A stretch of DNA of 64,000 bases from the NCBI GenBank assembly GCA_038503075.1, contig JBCAML010000023.1:434001-498000 (forward strand). Reading direction: 5' to 3'. The stretch is from Gyromitra esculenta. Taxonomy: Eukaryota > Ascomycota > Pezizomycetes > Pezizales > Discinaceae. The notes beneath the pieces are model-generated. The model did not search any database. It worked only from the letters and a program-made list of their open reading frames with translations, and was not told where the DNA came from. The translations under genes and the position numbers were made by a program. Position 1 is the first letter of the stretch. Every line of letters starts with the position of its first letter. Shown here piece after piece: positions 1 through 9,889 of the stretch.

Positions 1-338
1 GTTATGTTTCCTTTGGTTTCTATTACAATGAGTCATACGTTTGTCATCAAAGAGATGGAATATGGGTATATAAGCGAAGGGTTGTCCCCTCTTGTTGTAC
101 TTTTTCTCCTTCTTTCCTTAAGCAACACATTCTATTGTACACTCTTGTATTTCACAATACAAACCTCGGTTACGCCTCGTAATCCTTTGCTGTCGCTGCC
201 TTCAAGTCATCATAACTTGACCCATTTGTAGAGCCTGTAGAATCTTTGTATACACTCTCGCTGTTGGTTTCTCCTTCAAGTAGCACTGCTCATCTCGGAG
301 GATACCTGAGAGCTTGACGAGAATCTCGCTCCTTGAGA
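1..338 (+). mobile_element. Solo LTR, chromovirus family B, cut by window edge
   Basis: This is the 3' part of a family-B LTR whose start lies outside the window. It carries the family-B block with TGAGTCA (29-35), a TATA-like GTATATAAG (65-73), the conserved AAGCAAC block after it, the U5 hairpin around 292-312 and the family end CCTTGAGA at 331-338. The other four family-B copies confirm the assignment. Confidence 0.85.
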
Positions 339-1439
339 GCAGGAGGTGTTCCAGGATTCTGAGTGGCTCCGGCGATAGCTCTGACAGCTCTCCCATCAGG
401 CATATTCTTACTAGCAGGATGTGCCAACTCTCGCATTGTGGTGTAGACAACAACCTCTGTATTAGCTTGCTGAATGAGGACACCGAACCATAGGTAAGGT
501 GCCCTGTAAGGTGAGGCCCCAAAATTATCTGGATTGATCAAGTCCACTTGTAGTAGTGGGTGACCAGCAGGGATGACTCCAAGAGTCAGCAGAGCAATTT
601 CAGGGATAGAATCCGGTAATGTGTTTAGGGTTAGTTAATGGTTGCTATGGGTTTTCAGTTGTTATACTATGTCTTTGTTATTCGGCTATTATTTGGTTAT
701 GGGTTATTGTATAGGGAAAGCGGGGTATTTAAGCGATGGATTTCGGTCGTTCTTGTTCTCTTCTTCTTCTTTATTTAAGCAACATTCTTGTTTCACTTGT
801 GCTGTACTGCAATAAATATCACTTTGGTTCTACCTCAGAACCCTCGCTGTCGCTGCCTTCGCCATTTACACTTAACTTGCCTAGAGTTAAACCACATAAT
901 AGAACTTTTAGAAAGATTGCATTCCTTGGACATGTTGGTACCTCGCTTAAGTAGCACTGCTCACCTTCAGGGATACTGAAGGGCTTAACGAGGGACTGAA
1001 CCGTGAGAGACAACTTCAACAGCTGCCCTCTTCCTTTTCCGCATTGGCAATGCTTCTTCCTCCAATTCTTCACCTTCTCCCTTGTCCAGATCTGGGTTTA
1101 TAGCTTTGAAGTTGTGGTTGCCCACAAAAGAGGACTTTTTCTCTTCTGCACCTCCATCAGCAATGAGACCTTGGAAAGAGTTCTGGATAGTTGCTGCAGC
1201 CTTTGGATTCTTCTTTTTCTTTGAATCTTTCCATGTAGTGTGTATATGCTTGCCAAACTTGTGCTTTGAAATCCAGTCACAAAGGTGATTAAACTTAACT
1301 TGCTAAATGCGGTCTTGTTAATCTAGTCACTTGCTATCATCCTCATGGAGAGCTCTTTGCACAGTAGGAGGTATGATCTATCCTTGCCAGTGAGTTGCAA
1401 AGCAGCCTTGACTTTGGCAATCTTGAAGCTAGGGGCCAT
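339..1439 (-). pseudogene. Unrecognised gene split by LTR insertions
   Basis: A minus-strand coding stretch begins with ATG at 1439-1437 (MAPSFKIAKVKAALQL...). It shifts frame or has a short intron near 1300, then runs through a Lys-rich, acidic segment ending in EEEALPMRKRKRAAVEV at the LTR edge (1009). It resumes in frame on the far side of the solo LTR at 598-1008, with ALLTLGVIPAGHPLLQVDL and about 80 more residues, and is cut again at 338 by the family-B LTR. The in-frame join across the LTR is the main evidence that this was one gene. I do not recognise the family. The basic/acidic stretch could be a nuclear localisation region. It could be a host gene or an ORF of an unrecognised transposon. 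Confidence 0.4.
598..1008 (+). mobile_element. Solo LTR, chromovirus family A
   Basis: Starts TTTCAGGGA and ends CCGTGAGA, with the family-A TATA block, the AAGCAACATTC block and the U5 hairpin CCTTCAG-GGATA-CTGAAGG. The flanking 5-mers are AGCAA and GACAA, so the target duplication is imperfect. It splits a minus-strand gene. Confidence 0.9.
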
Positions 1440-2322
1440 TGATGCTTTAGTGTTAGCAGTGTTTGAAATGTATAAAATAAGGATTTGGAAGCACTTCTGA
1501 AAGTTATGAGAGTATTGGCTGACTACTTAGTTGCCTGCAAATAAGTCAGGATTATTAAATAATCGTATGTGTTGGGAAAAATCAAAATCTAAAGAGCACG
1601 AATAGGGTTTTGAGTACACTCCCACTACTCCCACTACTCCCACTACTTATATCTAACATCTTGAAACAGAGGTAGTTGACTACTGGAAACAAAGGTAGTT
1701 GGTTATTTGAAACAACAGTATGTTTTTAACACGGATCATTAGCATTGGAAATACTGCCGCCAGATCTTTCAGAGTTATGGGAAGAATTAGGGAAGCTATG
1801 GAGAAGGTTAGACATACAAAGACCCAGGAGAGCACCAAAGAGCAATAAACTTGAAACAATCCTAGTTAATGATTTGGAATGAAGATGTTCCAATACTTTA
1901 AACACAGGTAGTAATTAGCATAGGAAATACTGGCGCCAGAGCTCTTAGGGCTATGAGCAAGATTATGAAAGTATACAACAAACATATAAAGGGAGAGTGC
2001 AGGTTTGAACAAGAAACAACCGCTACTTAGCGCTCTACATGACTACAAACAACATTTAGCATTGGCAAAGGTCTTCAGAGCTATGATGCAAGAATCAATT
2101 AAGGTGTACCTATATGTGACCAATAATGCAACTGCGGCTTGGCGAGTTTGGGTGTCTGTTCAGCACCTCTTAAATGAAAAGTAGTCAAAACAATCTTGAT
2201 CCTTTATTTAAGATGGATAAAAGGCTTCCTATAGCCTTAGAATCATACACACATATTTTTTAATTTTCTGTTAAAGGTTCTAATGGGAATTTTAGAGAAA
2301 TTTTAACATGCAGAAAAACAGT
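1440..2322. repeat. Degenerate repeated motif region without a gene
   Basis: At least three diverged copies of a motif starting AGCATTGGAAATACTG (near 1741, 1909 and 2058) are spaced about 150-170 bp apart, with a weaker fourth near 1455. Each is followed by a CAGAGYTATG-like segment. A short minisatellite of 9-bp units (ACTCCCACT) lies at 1618-1647. No supported coding sequence. Confidence 0.4.
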
Positions 2323-2817
2323 TTATTGATTAACTGAATAAATTGTTGCATATTTTCTCCTTTGATGGGAAACCACCGCTGATAACCACCTTAAATCCGA
2401 AATTTTCAAATTCAATTCCATTATGAAAATTGGTTTAATTGACCAAAGCTCTCTGGCAGGACAAAACAAATCACTTAGTGGATGCTTCAGTACAGCACTT
2501 TTATTGAAAATCAAGCCTTGCTTGTTGCAATAGGTGAGCAAAAAGGAGGTACACCTTATTCGATTCTTGCACTGTATATCAAATGCCCTAGGTACTTTAT
2601 AATTCATATTGTAGGCTTGCCTTTTAGGATCAATGGAATTTTGAGTTGTTGGTAGTGCAAAGCGAGTATTGCTTAGAAGAAGAAGGAGAAAGAAGTGAGA
2701 GCCTTCATGAGGTCTTTTGGCACAGAATATATACCCTCCAATTGCTATAACCTTGCTGCATGTTGTAGTTTGCTCAACTATCAGGTGCAAGCCAACGTCT
2801 TTGGAGCTTTGGTCCAT
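2323..2817 (-). CDS. Uncertain 164-residue ORF
   Basis: An open frame with no recognised domain. A Leu-rich stretch (FFLLLLLSNTRF) comes from sequence resembling the pyrimidine-rich tract plus AAGCAA block of the LTR family (about 2640-2700), so part of the ORF is probably read through a degraded LTR fragment. I include it only because it is the longest frame in the interval; it may not be a gene. Confidence 0.15.
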   Translation of the reverse strand: MDQSSKDVGLHLIVEQTTTCSKVIAIGGYIFCAKRPHEGSHFFLLLLLSNTRFALPTTQNSIDPKRQAYNMNYKVPRAFDIQCKNRIRCTSFLLTYCNKQGLIFNKSAVLKHPLSDLFCPARELWSIKPIFIMELNLKISDLRWLSAVVSHQRRKYATIYSVNQ

Positions 2818-2976
2818 TTAGTGTTCACAAGCAATCTCTCCATTCTGCCCACCAACAAACCCTTTCTGATGGCTTCCAGAGCCAACAGAAAGGCTCTCTG
2901 AGATGTGATATCAGGACTATTGCACATTTATATATTAGTTTTATCTTTTGCGAAGATCAGTGCCGGATCGAAAAGA

Positions 2977-3384
2977 TCTCAAGGAGTGAGATTCCTGTCA
3001 AGCTCTCAGGTATCTCCCAAGATAAGCAGTGCTATGTGAGTCAGAAACTAACAGCAAGAGTGTATACGAAGATTCCACAGGCCCTATGTGTTCCTCAAGT
3101 AATGGGGACTGGAAGATGGAGACAGAGAAAGAGTACAAGCTGTAACCAACGTTTGTATTGTAAAATACAAGAGTGAACAATAGAAGACATTGCTTAAAGA
3201 AAGAAGAAGGAAAAGTACAACAAGAGGGGAAAACCCTTCGCTTATATACCCATATTCCAACCCTTCAATGACAAAGGTATGACTCATTGCATTGGAAACT
3301 AAAGGAAACATAAAGAATAACAACAAAAGCGAACAACCCAATAACTGAACCAATAACTGCATCTCGTCACACTCATCCATGAAA
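2977..3384 (-). mobile_element. Solo LTR, chromovirus family B (minus)
   Basis: Bounded by TCTCAAGG and CCATGAAA, with a perfect 5-bp target duplication AAAGA (2972-2976 and 3385-3389). In its own orientation it shows TGAGTCA (3280-3286), a TATATAAG box and the AAGCAATGTC block. Its U5 hairpin stem is kept by G-U pairs (CTTGGG with CCTGAG around loop AGATA). Confidence 0.95.
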
Positions 3385-3555
3385 AAAGAGGCGCAAGGTT
3401 GCTTGGACCACTTTGATTGTTATGATCAACGAAGTGTATGTTATAAAAGTTGAAGAGTTCACGAAGATTCAAGCAGTATTAGGGAAAGGTATATTAGCTT
3501 AGATGAGATTTCCATGTTTTTTAATTGATTTGGCTTACCATTTGGTGGGCTGTGG

Positions 3556-3837
3556 TTGATATTGATGATGTTGAGAGCAGGGTTTGTTAGACATTGCAGG
3601 GGGCAGATATTTTGGTTTGGTATGTCAGCAGGACAATTGGCAGGGCATATTGCCAAGAGATATGTGACTGGGAAACCCGCTACTCTTCCCGAGAATCCTT
3701 TTACGTATTATCAAGTCTTCTCAAGCCCTAACAATCCAAACAGTATGACAAGCCTGTGCCCCTATTACTCCAAACGCTACAAATATGCCACGAGTGTTGA
3801 AACTCACATGATCGCGAAACACCCCTTAAACGGGTAG
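3556..3837 (+). pseudogene. Fragment with degenerate C2H2 finger
   Basis: A 93-residue open frame ending directly at the R1 repeat. Its C-terminal part reads CPYYSKRYKYATSVETHMIAKH. This has the spacing of a C2H2 zinc finger (His, four residues, His) except that the second Cys is Tyr (TAC, one G-to-A step from TGC). It could be a decayed DNA-binding gene or a transposon-captured exon. The start is not defined, and R1 removes whatever followed. Confidence 0.3.
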
Positions 3838-4617
3838 TGTAACGGGGGTAGTCCTACTGCTTTGTAGTGGAAATAGGTATATGTTACGGGGGTAGTCCTA
3901 CTGCTTTGTTGTAAGAATAGGTATAGGAACATGGCCTTTGCAAATACTAGAAATCAGGTTGAGATGTTAAGAGTATTTTCGTGCAAGGTACTCAATAATC
4001 TTAAGGGCTCTACTTGGTAGTATGATGCCAAATGAGACTGAGAAGAAGAGAAACAGGGGGCGGGGTCATGCACTATATTAATATTGCTACTGACTCGCCG
4101 TCCTCTTTCTGTTCTGCTCTGCAGGGGGCCCATCAACACCCTGAGAACATGCCAAGCTATTGCGGGCTGGGCACCTCAGGATTCAGCAGATGATCACATT
4201 GGCACTCTCCAGCACACCTTGGTCGTTCTCTCTTGATAGACTTTTTAGATCTGCCAGCTGCATGCCATGCCTATGCTGGATGCAGGAATTGGCGCTGATC
4301 AGTCTACTGTTGCGTGTGAGGTGTCCTGCACTTAATAGATTCCCTATTGCCACACCAATGGCTCTGGGCCGCTGGTACATGCACAGAAGGATTGGGAACG
4401 CCACCACAGGAGCTTCCTGTGTTTGGTATCACCGGAGATATATCATTGGCTCGCCAGCAAATGCTATTCTCGCTGGTTCCATTCCATTGAAACAGCAGGG
4501 TAGCAGGTGTCTTATAGCATGTGGCAGCTACACCACTCATGCTGATCCTTACTTCCTCCCAGCTTGTCTGGTACTATTATGTTTCACTGCAGGTAACGAC
4601 TATGTAGATCCAGTACA
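3838..4617 (+). repeat. R1 interspersed repeat, copy 1
   Basis: About 780 bp similar along its whole length to 26645-28392 once three insertions are removed from the latter. It begins TGTAACGGGGG and ends near CCAGTACA, where copy 2 has CCGTTACA. The termini therefore look like an 8-bp inverted repeat TGTAACGG...CCGTTACA, as in many Gypsy LTRs or TIR elements. The first 46 bp or so are tandemly duplicated here only. No target duplication was found. A 159-residue open frame inside (4160-4639) shows no recognisable domain and I do not call it a gene. Confidence 0.6.
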
Positions 4618-5001
4618 CCTAATACCTCTAGTATGCTGATACACCCAAGCCTTTGCTTCAATGGCCTCCCAAATATCCTGCCCAGCACGTTTATACACCC
4701 ATACTTTCATCTACGTACGCCTAGTACGCCCAGTACGCCCAGTATGTCCATACCCCCATGCCCAGTATGTCCATGCGCCCAATAGCTGCCTCCGTCGGAT
4801 TTTTCTAAATCGGTACCCTCACCCCTTCCTTGGATATTTGGCCCTCCTTTCATCAAGATCACCATGAACCAACCACGCCCTCCCAGCAACACTTCCCTTA
4901 TATGGGCCACATCTCGCTCCTCCTGCTTTTCCTTTTGCTCCGGCCTCAAAGAACTTAGCTAACAGGTCTCCTGGTTGCAAATCGCTGTCATTTAGCATCC
5001 C

Positions 5002-5280
5002 TAGCAAAGGTCTTGGGGTGGGGCAGGGCGGGGCGGACCTCTCTCGCCCCACCCCATCGATGGGGCGGGGCGAAAATATTTTCCTCTGTCCCATCCCGTC
5101 GGGGCAATAACTGGCAGGGCCCCGTCAGGGCCCCATCGATTAACATATGTTAATGTAGGTTAATGGGGCGAAGGATTTACTTTCGCCCCGCCCCGACTGT
5201 GTGCACAGACCGCCCTGCCCTGTCGGGGCGGAGCGGGGGATGGGGCGCCCTGTTTCCGCCCCACCCCAAGACTAACACTA
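5002..5280. mobile_element. hAT-type MITE, copy 1
   Basis: Termini TAGCAAAGGTCTTGGGG and (reverse complement of the right end) TAGTGTTAGTCTTGGGG form a TIR of the YAG... type known from hAT elements. The flanks AGCATCCC and AGCGTCCC are an 8-bp target duplication with one mismatch. The interior is built of many GGGGCGGGGC-like boxes. No coding capacity. Confidence 0.75.
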
Positions 5281-5339
5281 AGCGTCCCTGCCCACCCAAC
5301 CCCCCCAACCCCCACCCCGCCTCATGCGCCTCCTATACC

Positions 5340-5875
5340 ACCTGCTTGACTGCAGGATCGACTGCCTTAGGACAAGACCCATATACTGCATGCTCGTGTG
5401 CCCTAAGGCGCCCATATGGACCCCATTGGACAGCAGGATCGACCCCCAAACTGACCCCCCTAGCAGCCCCCCTAGGGCGCCCATATTGATGCCATTGAAC
5501 AGCAGAATCGACGTCCCTAGCAGCCCCCCTAGCGGCCTCCATAGTGCGCCCATATTGACCCCGTTCGACAGCAAGATTGACCCCCCAAGGGAGCTCTATA
5601 GGGCAACTGCTCAACAGCAAGATCCAACCCCATAGCGAGCCCTATATGGCATCTGTTCAGCTGCAGGATCGACCCCTATAGGGAGCCCTATATAGCGCCT
5701 GTTTGACTGCAGGATTGACAGTAGAATTGACCCCATAGGGAGCCCTGTATGGCCCCTGTTCGACAGCAGGATCGACAGCAGGATCGACCCCTCAAGCAAG
5801 CCCTATAGAGCGCATCCTTGACAGCAAGATCAACCCTTCTAGAGAGCTCTATATGGCGCCTGCACAACAGCAGGT
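5340..5875 (+). repeat. GC-rich tandem repeats of R3
   Basis: About ten degenerate units of roughly 45-75 bp share a core like TTCGACAGCAGGATCGACCCC, shortened or altered between units, each followed by a CCTATATGGCGCC-like segment. A C-run lies on the left and a G-run on the right. The same arrangement recurs at 47440-47770. Confidence 0.7.
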
Positions 5876-5956
5876 GGGGGGGCGGGGAGTGCAGGTGAGA
5901 GTGGGAGCGCCAGGGAGAGTGGAGAGTATCATATATGTATATAGATTCGAACTAGC

Positions 5957-6947
5957 TGTAAGACTGGTACTTCTTACCGCACAGGAAATCTCCAAGAAGC
6001 TTTAGATAACAATCTAGACGCTATAACCTGCCCGGTTGCTATCCGCAACACAATACACAGGCACAAGTCCTAACTGCTTCTTATGAACCGCTAAAAGATA
6101 ACCGAAGGGTTCAAAGTAGGGATCGAGCAAAGTTCCGTGAAGAACTTCCAATAGTAAGGTTTTAATAACTAACGCTGAAGGGTCCTTGGCCCTGGGTGTA
6201 GTTTGAATATCACTTGCTTTGCTTGTTGGGTATCGTGTTCGTTCGAATTTACTCTTCGTCTAACCAATCTGGAAGGACGAGGTCTGTTGTGGACGCGTCG
6301 TGACTTTGAGGTTCGTGTCGCGTGAAGCAACAACAAAGTCTCTTGAAGAAATAAAGTATTCTTTGCATGAAGAAAGTATTACTTGAAGATGAAATGAACA
6401 CAGGACCTTGAGAGTATGAATGAAAGTCGTATACCGCTAAGCTATACAATATAATATTGATAAGGCTCGTTCTTTGTCCTAATGATCAGGAAGAAGACCC
6501 TTCTCAACGGTAGAACACTGGACTACTTATAGTAGTCAAGTGTCGAATAAAAAGGCTATGTAATAACATGAGCTAACATGGAGAAATCCCATAGACCCTG
6601 AAACGCTTTCCTTCGCTCCTACGCCTCTCATTATCGTATGGCGTGATTGTCGGAATTAACCGGCGACGCAACGTATAAGCGAATCGGGGAAGTGTCGATC
6701 GAAAGAGTCGGCCATTGATGACACAAGGAAACCAAACATCCAATCCGTCCGTTAGTGCTGTCTCCTCTACTCTTATTGCACTTTGTCGATAGGGTGAATC
6801 AAGAGCCAAGTTGACAGGTAACAGACTTAATAGTAATCAACAAAGATTACTACTAACTGACCTGGTCTGGAATCGAACGCTAGTCCATATGTGTGCATCT
6901 TAAGTGAACTCAAGTCGTAACCAACTAAGCTACCAACAGGTATAACA
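5957..6947. mobile_element. Solo LTR of a third family (991 bp, TG...CA)
   Basis: Starts TGTAAGACTGG and ends GGTATAACA, flanked on both sides by CTAGC (5952-5956 and 6948-6952), a perfect 5-bp target duplication. The R3 copy at 47 kb lacks this segment, which gives an empty-site comparison. Orientation is uncertain because both ends start TGT when read inward. Short frames inside have no domain. Confidence 0.7.
6860..6941 (-). other. tRNA-like sequence at the end of the solo LTR
   Basis: Read on the minus strand, the segment has an A-box-like TAGCTTAGTTGGT and a B-box-like GCGTTCGATTCC. Its ends, ACCTGTT and ACCAGGT, can pair 6 of 7 like an acceptor stem over 82 nt. The T stem pairs poorly and no clean anticodon arm forms, so this is not a working tRNA gene. 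It may be tRNA-derived or chance similarity. Confidence 0.35.
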
Positions 6948-7240
6948 CTAGCGAATTGAAGATATATTGCATATACCAGTATTCATTAGCCTCAAGAAAA
7001 AAGCTTGACAGGAGTGTGACCATGATATGCAGACTCTAGTGTGTCCAGTGCGTCCTGTGCGTCCGCGCCTAGAACGTCCAAAAGCTAGAGCGCATCCAGA
7101 CGTAGAAAACTTAAGCTCTGCGTCCAACTCAGAGCCGAAAATAAATCTGCGTTCAGTCCGTCCAGTTCGTTTATATGTGTCCAATGCGGTATGTGCATCC
7201 TGGCGCAGACCCCCCTTTTTGCAGATGTCCTGTTATGGTT

Positions 7241-7563
7241 GGACACAAACTTCGGCATTTGAGAGATGAGATTTGGATGGTCCATCGTATAATCTTGCAG
7301 TTTCTGATATGTAGAATTCAAGTTCTTTGTATAAAAGCCCTGTTAGCGGTGGCTATGCATGTACCTGCCTCCTGACAGAGATACATCTGCTATTGTTGTG
7401 AGATAGATGGATCTCCCAGTTGGCGGTCAGTAGCTGTTTATTTTTGATAAACGCATGAGATGCGGCTGGTTCTCAAGCTAATAGTTACAAAGTGCTAGTG
7501 ATTGATATATGAGAGTGTTGAGAACCGTGCAGAGAATAGTACAGCAAAGAGAGCAGAGAATAG
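7241..7563. other. No feature seen
   Basis: About 320 bp between the R3 copy and the next LTR. I see no supported gene, RNA or repeat here. Confidence 0.4.
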
Positions 7564-8012
7564 TTTCATGGATGGTTGTTTCATTGGTTGGTTGGGTACA
7601 TGGGTACATGGTTGATAAGTTTCGTTGCTGTTCTTTGTGTTTCCTTCAGTCCCCGTTGCAATGAGTCACCCGTTTGTCATCGAAGGGTTGGATTGTTGGT
7701 ATATAAGTGAAGGGCTTCTCCCTCTTGTTGTACTTTTCCTTCTCTTCTCTTTCAGCAACGTCTTCTATTGTCGCCTCCTTGTATCCTACAATACAAGCCT
7801 AGATTCCAGTAGTCTATACATCACCACGATCTGGACTTCCTCCATATCATACCATTACTTTCCCTGAAGTATCATCCTCAGAATTGCCTTAATTCTTCGC
7901 TGACATAGAGCCTGTGGAAATGTCACTTAACTCCTGTCGCGTGTTTCCGCTCAAGCAACATTGCTCACCTTTGGGGATACCAAAAAGCTTGATGAAACCC
8001 CGCCCCTTGAAA
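7564..8012 (+). mobile_element. Solo LTR, chromovirus family B
   Basis: Begins TTTCATGG and ends CCTTGAAA (consensus CCTTGAGA), with perfect target duplication AATAG (7559-7563 and 8013-8017). It contains TGAGTCA (7662-7668), a TATATAAG box, the AGCAACGTCTTC block and the U5 hairpin CCTTTGG-GGATA-CCAAA. At 449 bp it is longer than the other copies. Confidence 0.95.
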
Positions 8013-8017
8013 AATAG

Positions 8018-8563
8018 TGAAGTTTGTAGTAGATATAGATTGAAAGCAGCTAATGGAGAGCTAATAAAGGGTCAATTGTTCCTATTTTTATAGCAACATA
8101 AACATTCAAGTTGTCAATATATGACATACTGGAAAGCACACAAGCTTTATGAGGCTTTGAATCAATGGAGGGGACTTACCATAGAAAAGACGTTATCTGT
8201 CGCTTATAGAGTGCATATGTAATTAACTTCTAGAATATACAGCAAGTATTTGCACTTTATTCATGTCTTTTGAACTTGAATTGAGCTCTCATTGTCCTTC
8301 AAAACTCAAGTGACATCTGATGAACTGGTTGGTAAGTTGTTTTACTAATGCCAAGCAGCAGGTACCATGCTGCATTCAAGAGACCGTGCTCAATATACTT
8401 CGCAAGTGGTGCAATTAGACGAAAAAGATCTATTATATAATGATTTTCTAATTCTTTTCGAAGTTTCTAAAGTTTCAGCCATTGACAATCTGTTCAACTA
8501 TGAAAGCCTATTAGCACACAACATGATGGATTCCTGATGAAGAGAATATATATTCATTTCCAG
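8018..8563. other. No gene seen
   Basis: AT-rich sequence between two solo LTRs with no open frame or repeat that I can support. Confidence 0.4.
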
Positions 8564-8568
8564 GTGCA

Positions 8569-8978
8569 TTTCATGGATTGAATCGGGTAAATGGTTAGGG
8601 ATGGACAATAAGTTGTCACGGGTTATTCTCTCTAATATAATGTCTTTGTTGTTCGGCTATGTTTCGGTTATGCGTCGGAGTATGGGAAAAGCGGGGTATT
8701 TAAGGGTTGGTTTTCGTCATTTTGTTGTACATTTCCTTTCTCTTCTTAAGCAACGTTCTCGTTTCAATTCTACTGGATTCGTTCAATACTATCTTGGTTC
8801 TATCTTAGAACCCTCGCTGTCGCTGTCCACTTTCGCTACACTTATCTCGCCTTGAGATAGACCCCACGTAGAACTTGTAGAAACATTGCTCTAATTCAAA
8901 CGTGTTGACACCTCGCTAAAGTAGCACTGCTCACCTTCAGGGATACTGAAGGGCTTAACAGAGGTGCCGACCGTGAGA
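8569..8978 (+). mobile_element. Solo LTR, chromovirus family A
   Basis: TTTCATGG...CCGTGAGA with perfect target duplication GTGCA (8564-8568 and 8979-8983). The box GCGGGGTATTTAAG, the AAGCAACGTTC block and the U5 hairpin are all present. Confidence 0.95.
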
Positions 8979-9059
8979 GTGCAGGAGAGAGCATAGGAGA
9001 TGCTGAACGGTAGGTATACGAAGAAATGTAGCCTTTGCTTCCTTTTACCAGTGAGCAAG

Positions 9060-9729
9060 GCTTTAAGCTGACTTGCTAGTTTGTGAAGAGTGGTCAAAAG
9101 ATCATATCAATCCATTTGTTGCCAAAGAGATGAAGAGAGATATTCATGTTGATTCTAGAGATAGTCTTTTGCAACAGGTTCTCACGGTTGAGTCCCTCGT
9201 TAAGCCCTTCAGTATCCCTGAAGGTGAGCAGTGCTACTTAAACGAGGTAACAACACGCTCGAAGAGTGCAGTGTTTCTACAAGTTCTACGAGGGGTCTAT
9301 CTCAGGGCGAGATAAGTGCAGCGAAGTGAACAGCGACAGCGAGGGTTCTGAGGTAGAACTGAGATAGTATTCTAGCAAGTACCGAAGAAGATAACAAGAA
9401 TGTTGCTTAAAGAGAGAAGAAGAAGAAGACAAATAACGAACGAAATCCACCACTTAAATACCCCGCTTTTCCACACCAAAACCTAATACCCGATAACAAC
9501 CGAAACACAAAGACATTATCCAACAGATCCACAATCCGTAACAACCATCGAGTCGAACCCTGACCCTGTACCCAATCTTACTCCGTGAAACAGGTTGGTA
9601 GGAAGGAGTTGGGGATTGGTTAGTTTAGCGGGAAGAGCTGTAAAGTTGCTTTTGTAGCTTTGGAGCATGAAGTAGGTGATAAAAGCAAAGATTTTCTACC
9701 AGCCCAGATATCAACACGCTTTTTCTATT
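9060..9729 (+). pseudogene. Unrecognised ORF split by an LTR
   Basis: The plus strand encodes ...VCEEWSKDHINPFVAKEMKR and about 15 more residues up to the LTR at 9180. After removal of the LTR and one CAGGT copy, the same frame continues with GRKELGIG, one TAG, then KSCKVAFVALEHEVGDKSKD and on to a TGA near 9729. The frame continuity across the LTR argues for a former gene. No domain recognised, and the N-terminal limit is not visible. Confidence 0.35.
9180..9590 (-). mobile_element. Solo LTR, chromovirus family A (minus)
   Basis: TCTCACGG...CCGTGAAA with perfect target duplication CAGGT (9175-9179 and 9591-9595), 411 bp. Hairpin, TATA and AAGCAAC blocks are all present. It interrupts a plus-strand coding remnant. 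Confidence 0.95.
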
Positions 9730-9889
9730 GAGACACCTTGTATTCATCAGCAAAGAATTCTCTGATCTGAGAACGCCAACCAGGGGTCCTGAGCAGGCCA
9801 CCTGCTCCACTCCTTGACTGTCTAAGGTAGGGCGCTTTGACTTCACGGGGTCTGTGGAGCTCGCTGAACCTCCCATACACACTCATTTA

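Larger units (their letters stand above)
4665..7240 (+). repeat. R3 complex repeat, copy 1
   Basis: Shares an ordered set of blocks with about 47050-48110: a left arm of 9-bp CGYCCAGTA-like units (4715-4780), an arm ending near ...CTAACAGG (4950-4970), a poly-C-rich edge (5289-5325), GC-rich tandem units (5340-5870), a poly-G edge (5875-5890), and a right arm of CGTCCAGTGCGTCC-like units running to ...GCAGACCCCCCTTTTTGCAG (7035-7228). This copy has been enlarged by a MITE (5002-5280) and a 991-bp solo LTR (5957-6947). I do not recognise the element type. Confidence 0.55.

Noticed and set aside
1..231. Open frame beginning at position 4
   Set aside because: It is translated from the family-B LTR; equivalent frames appear in other LTR copies and are not genes.
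4160..4639. 159-residue open frame in R1 copy 1
   Set aside because: The matching stretch in R1 copy 2 is interrupted by a MITE and an LTR, no domain is visible, and the frame looks incidental to the repeat.
5163..5635. Long Pro/Arg-rich frames on both strands
   Set aside because: They arise from the GC-box MITE and the tandem repeats; open frames on both strands reflect composition.
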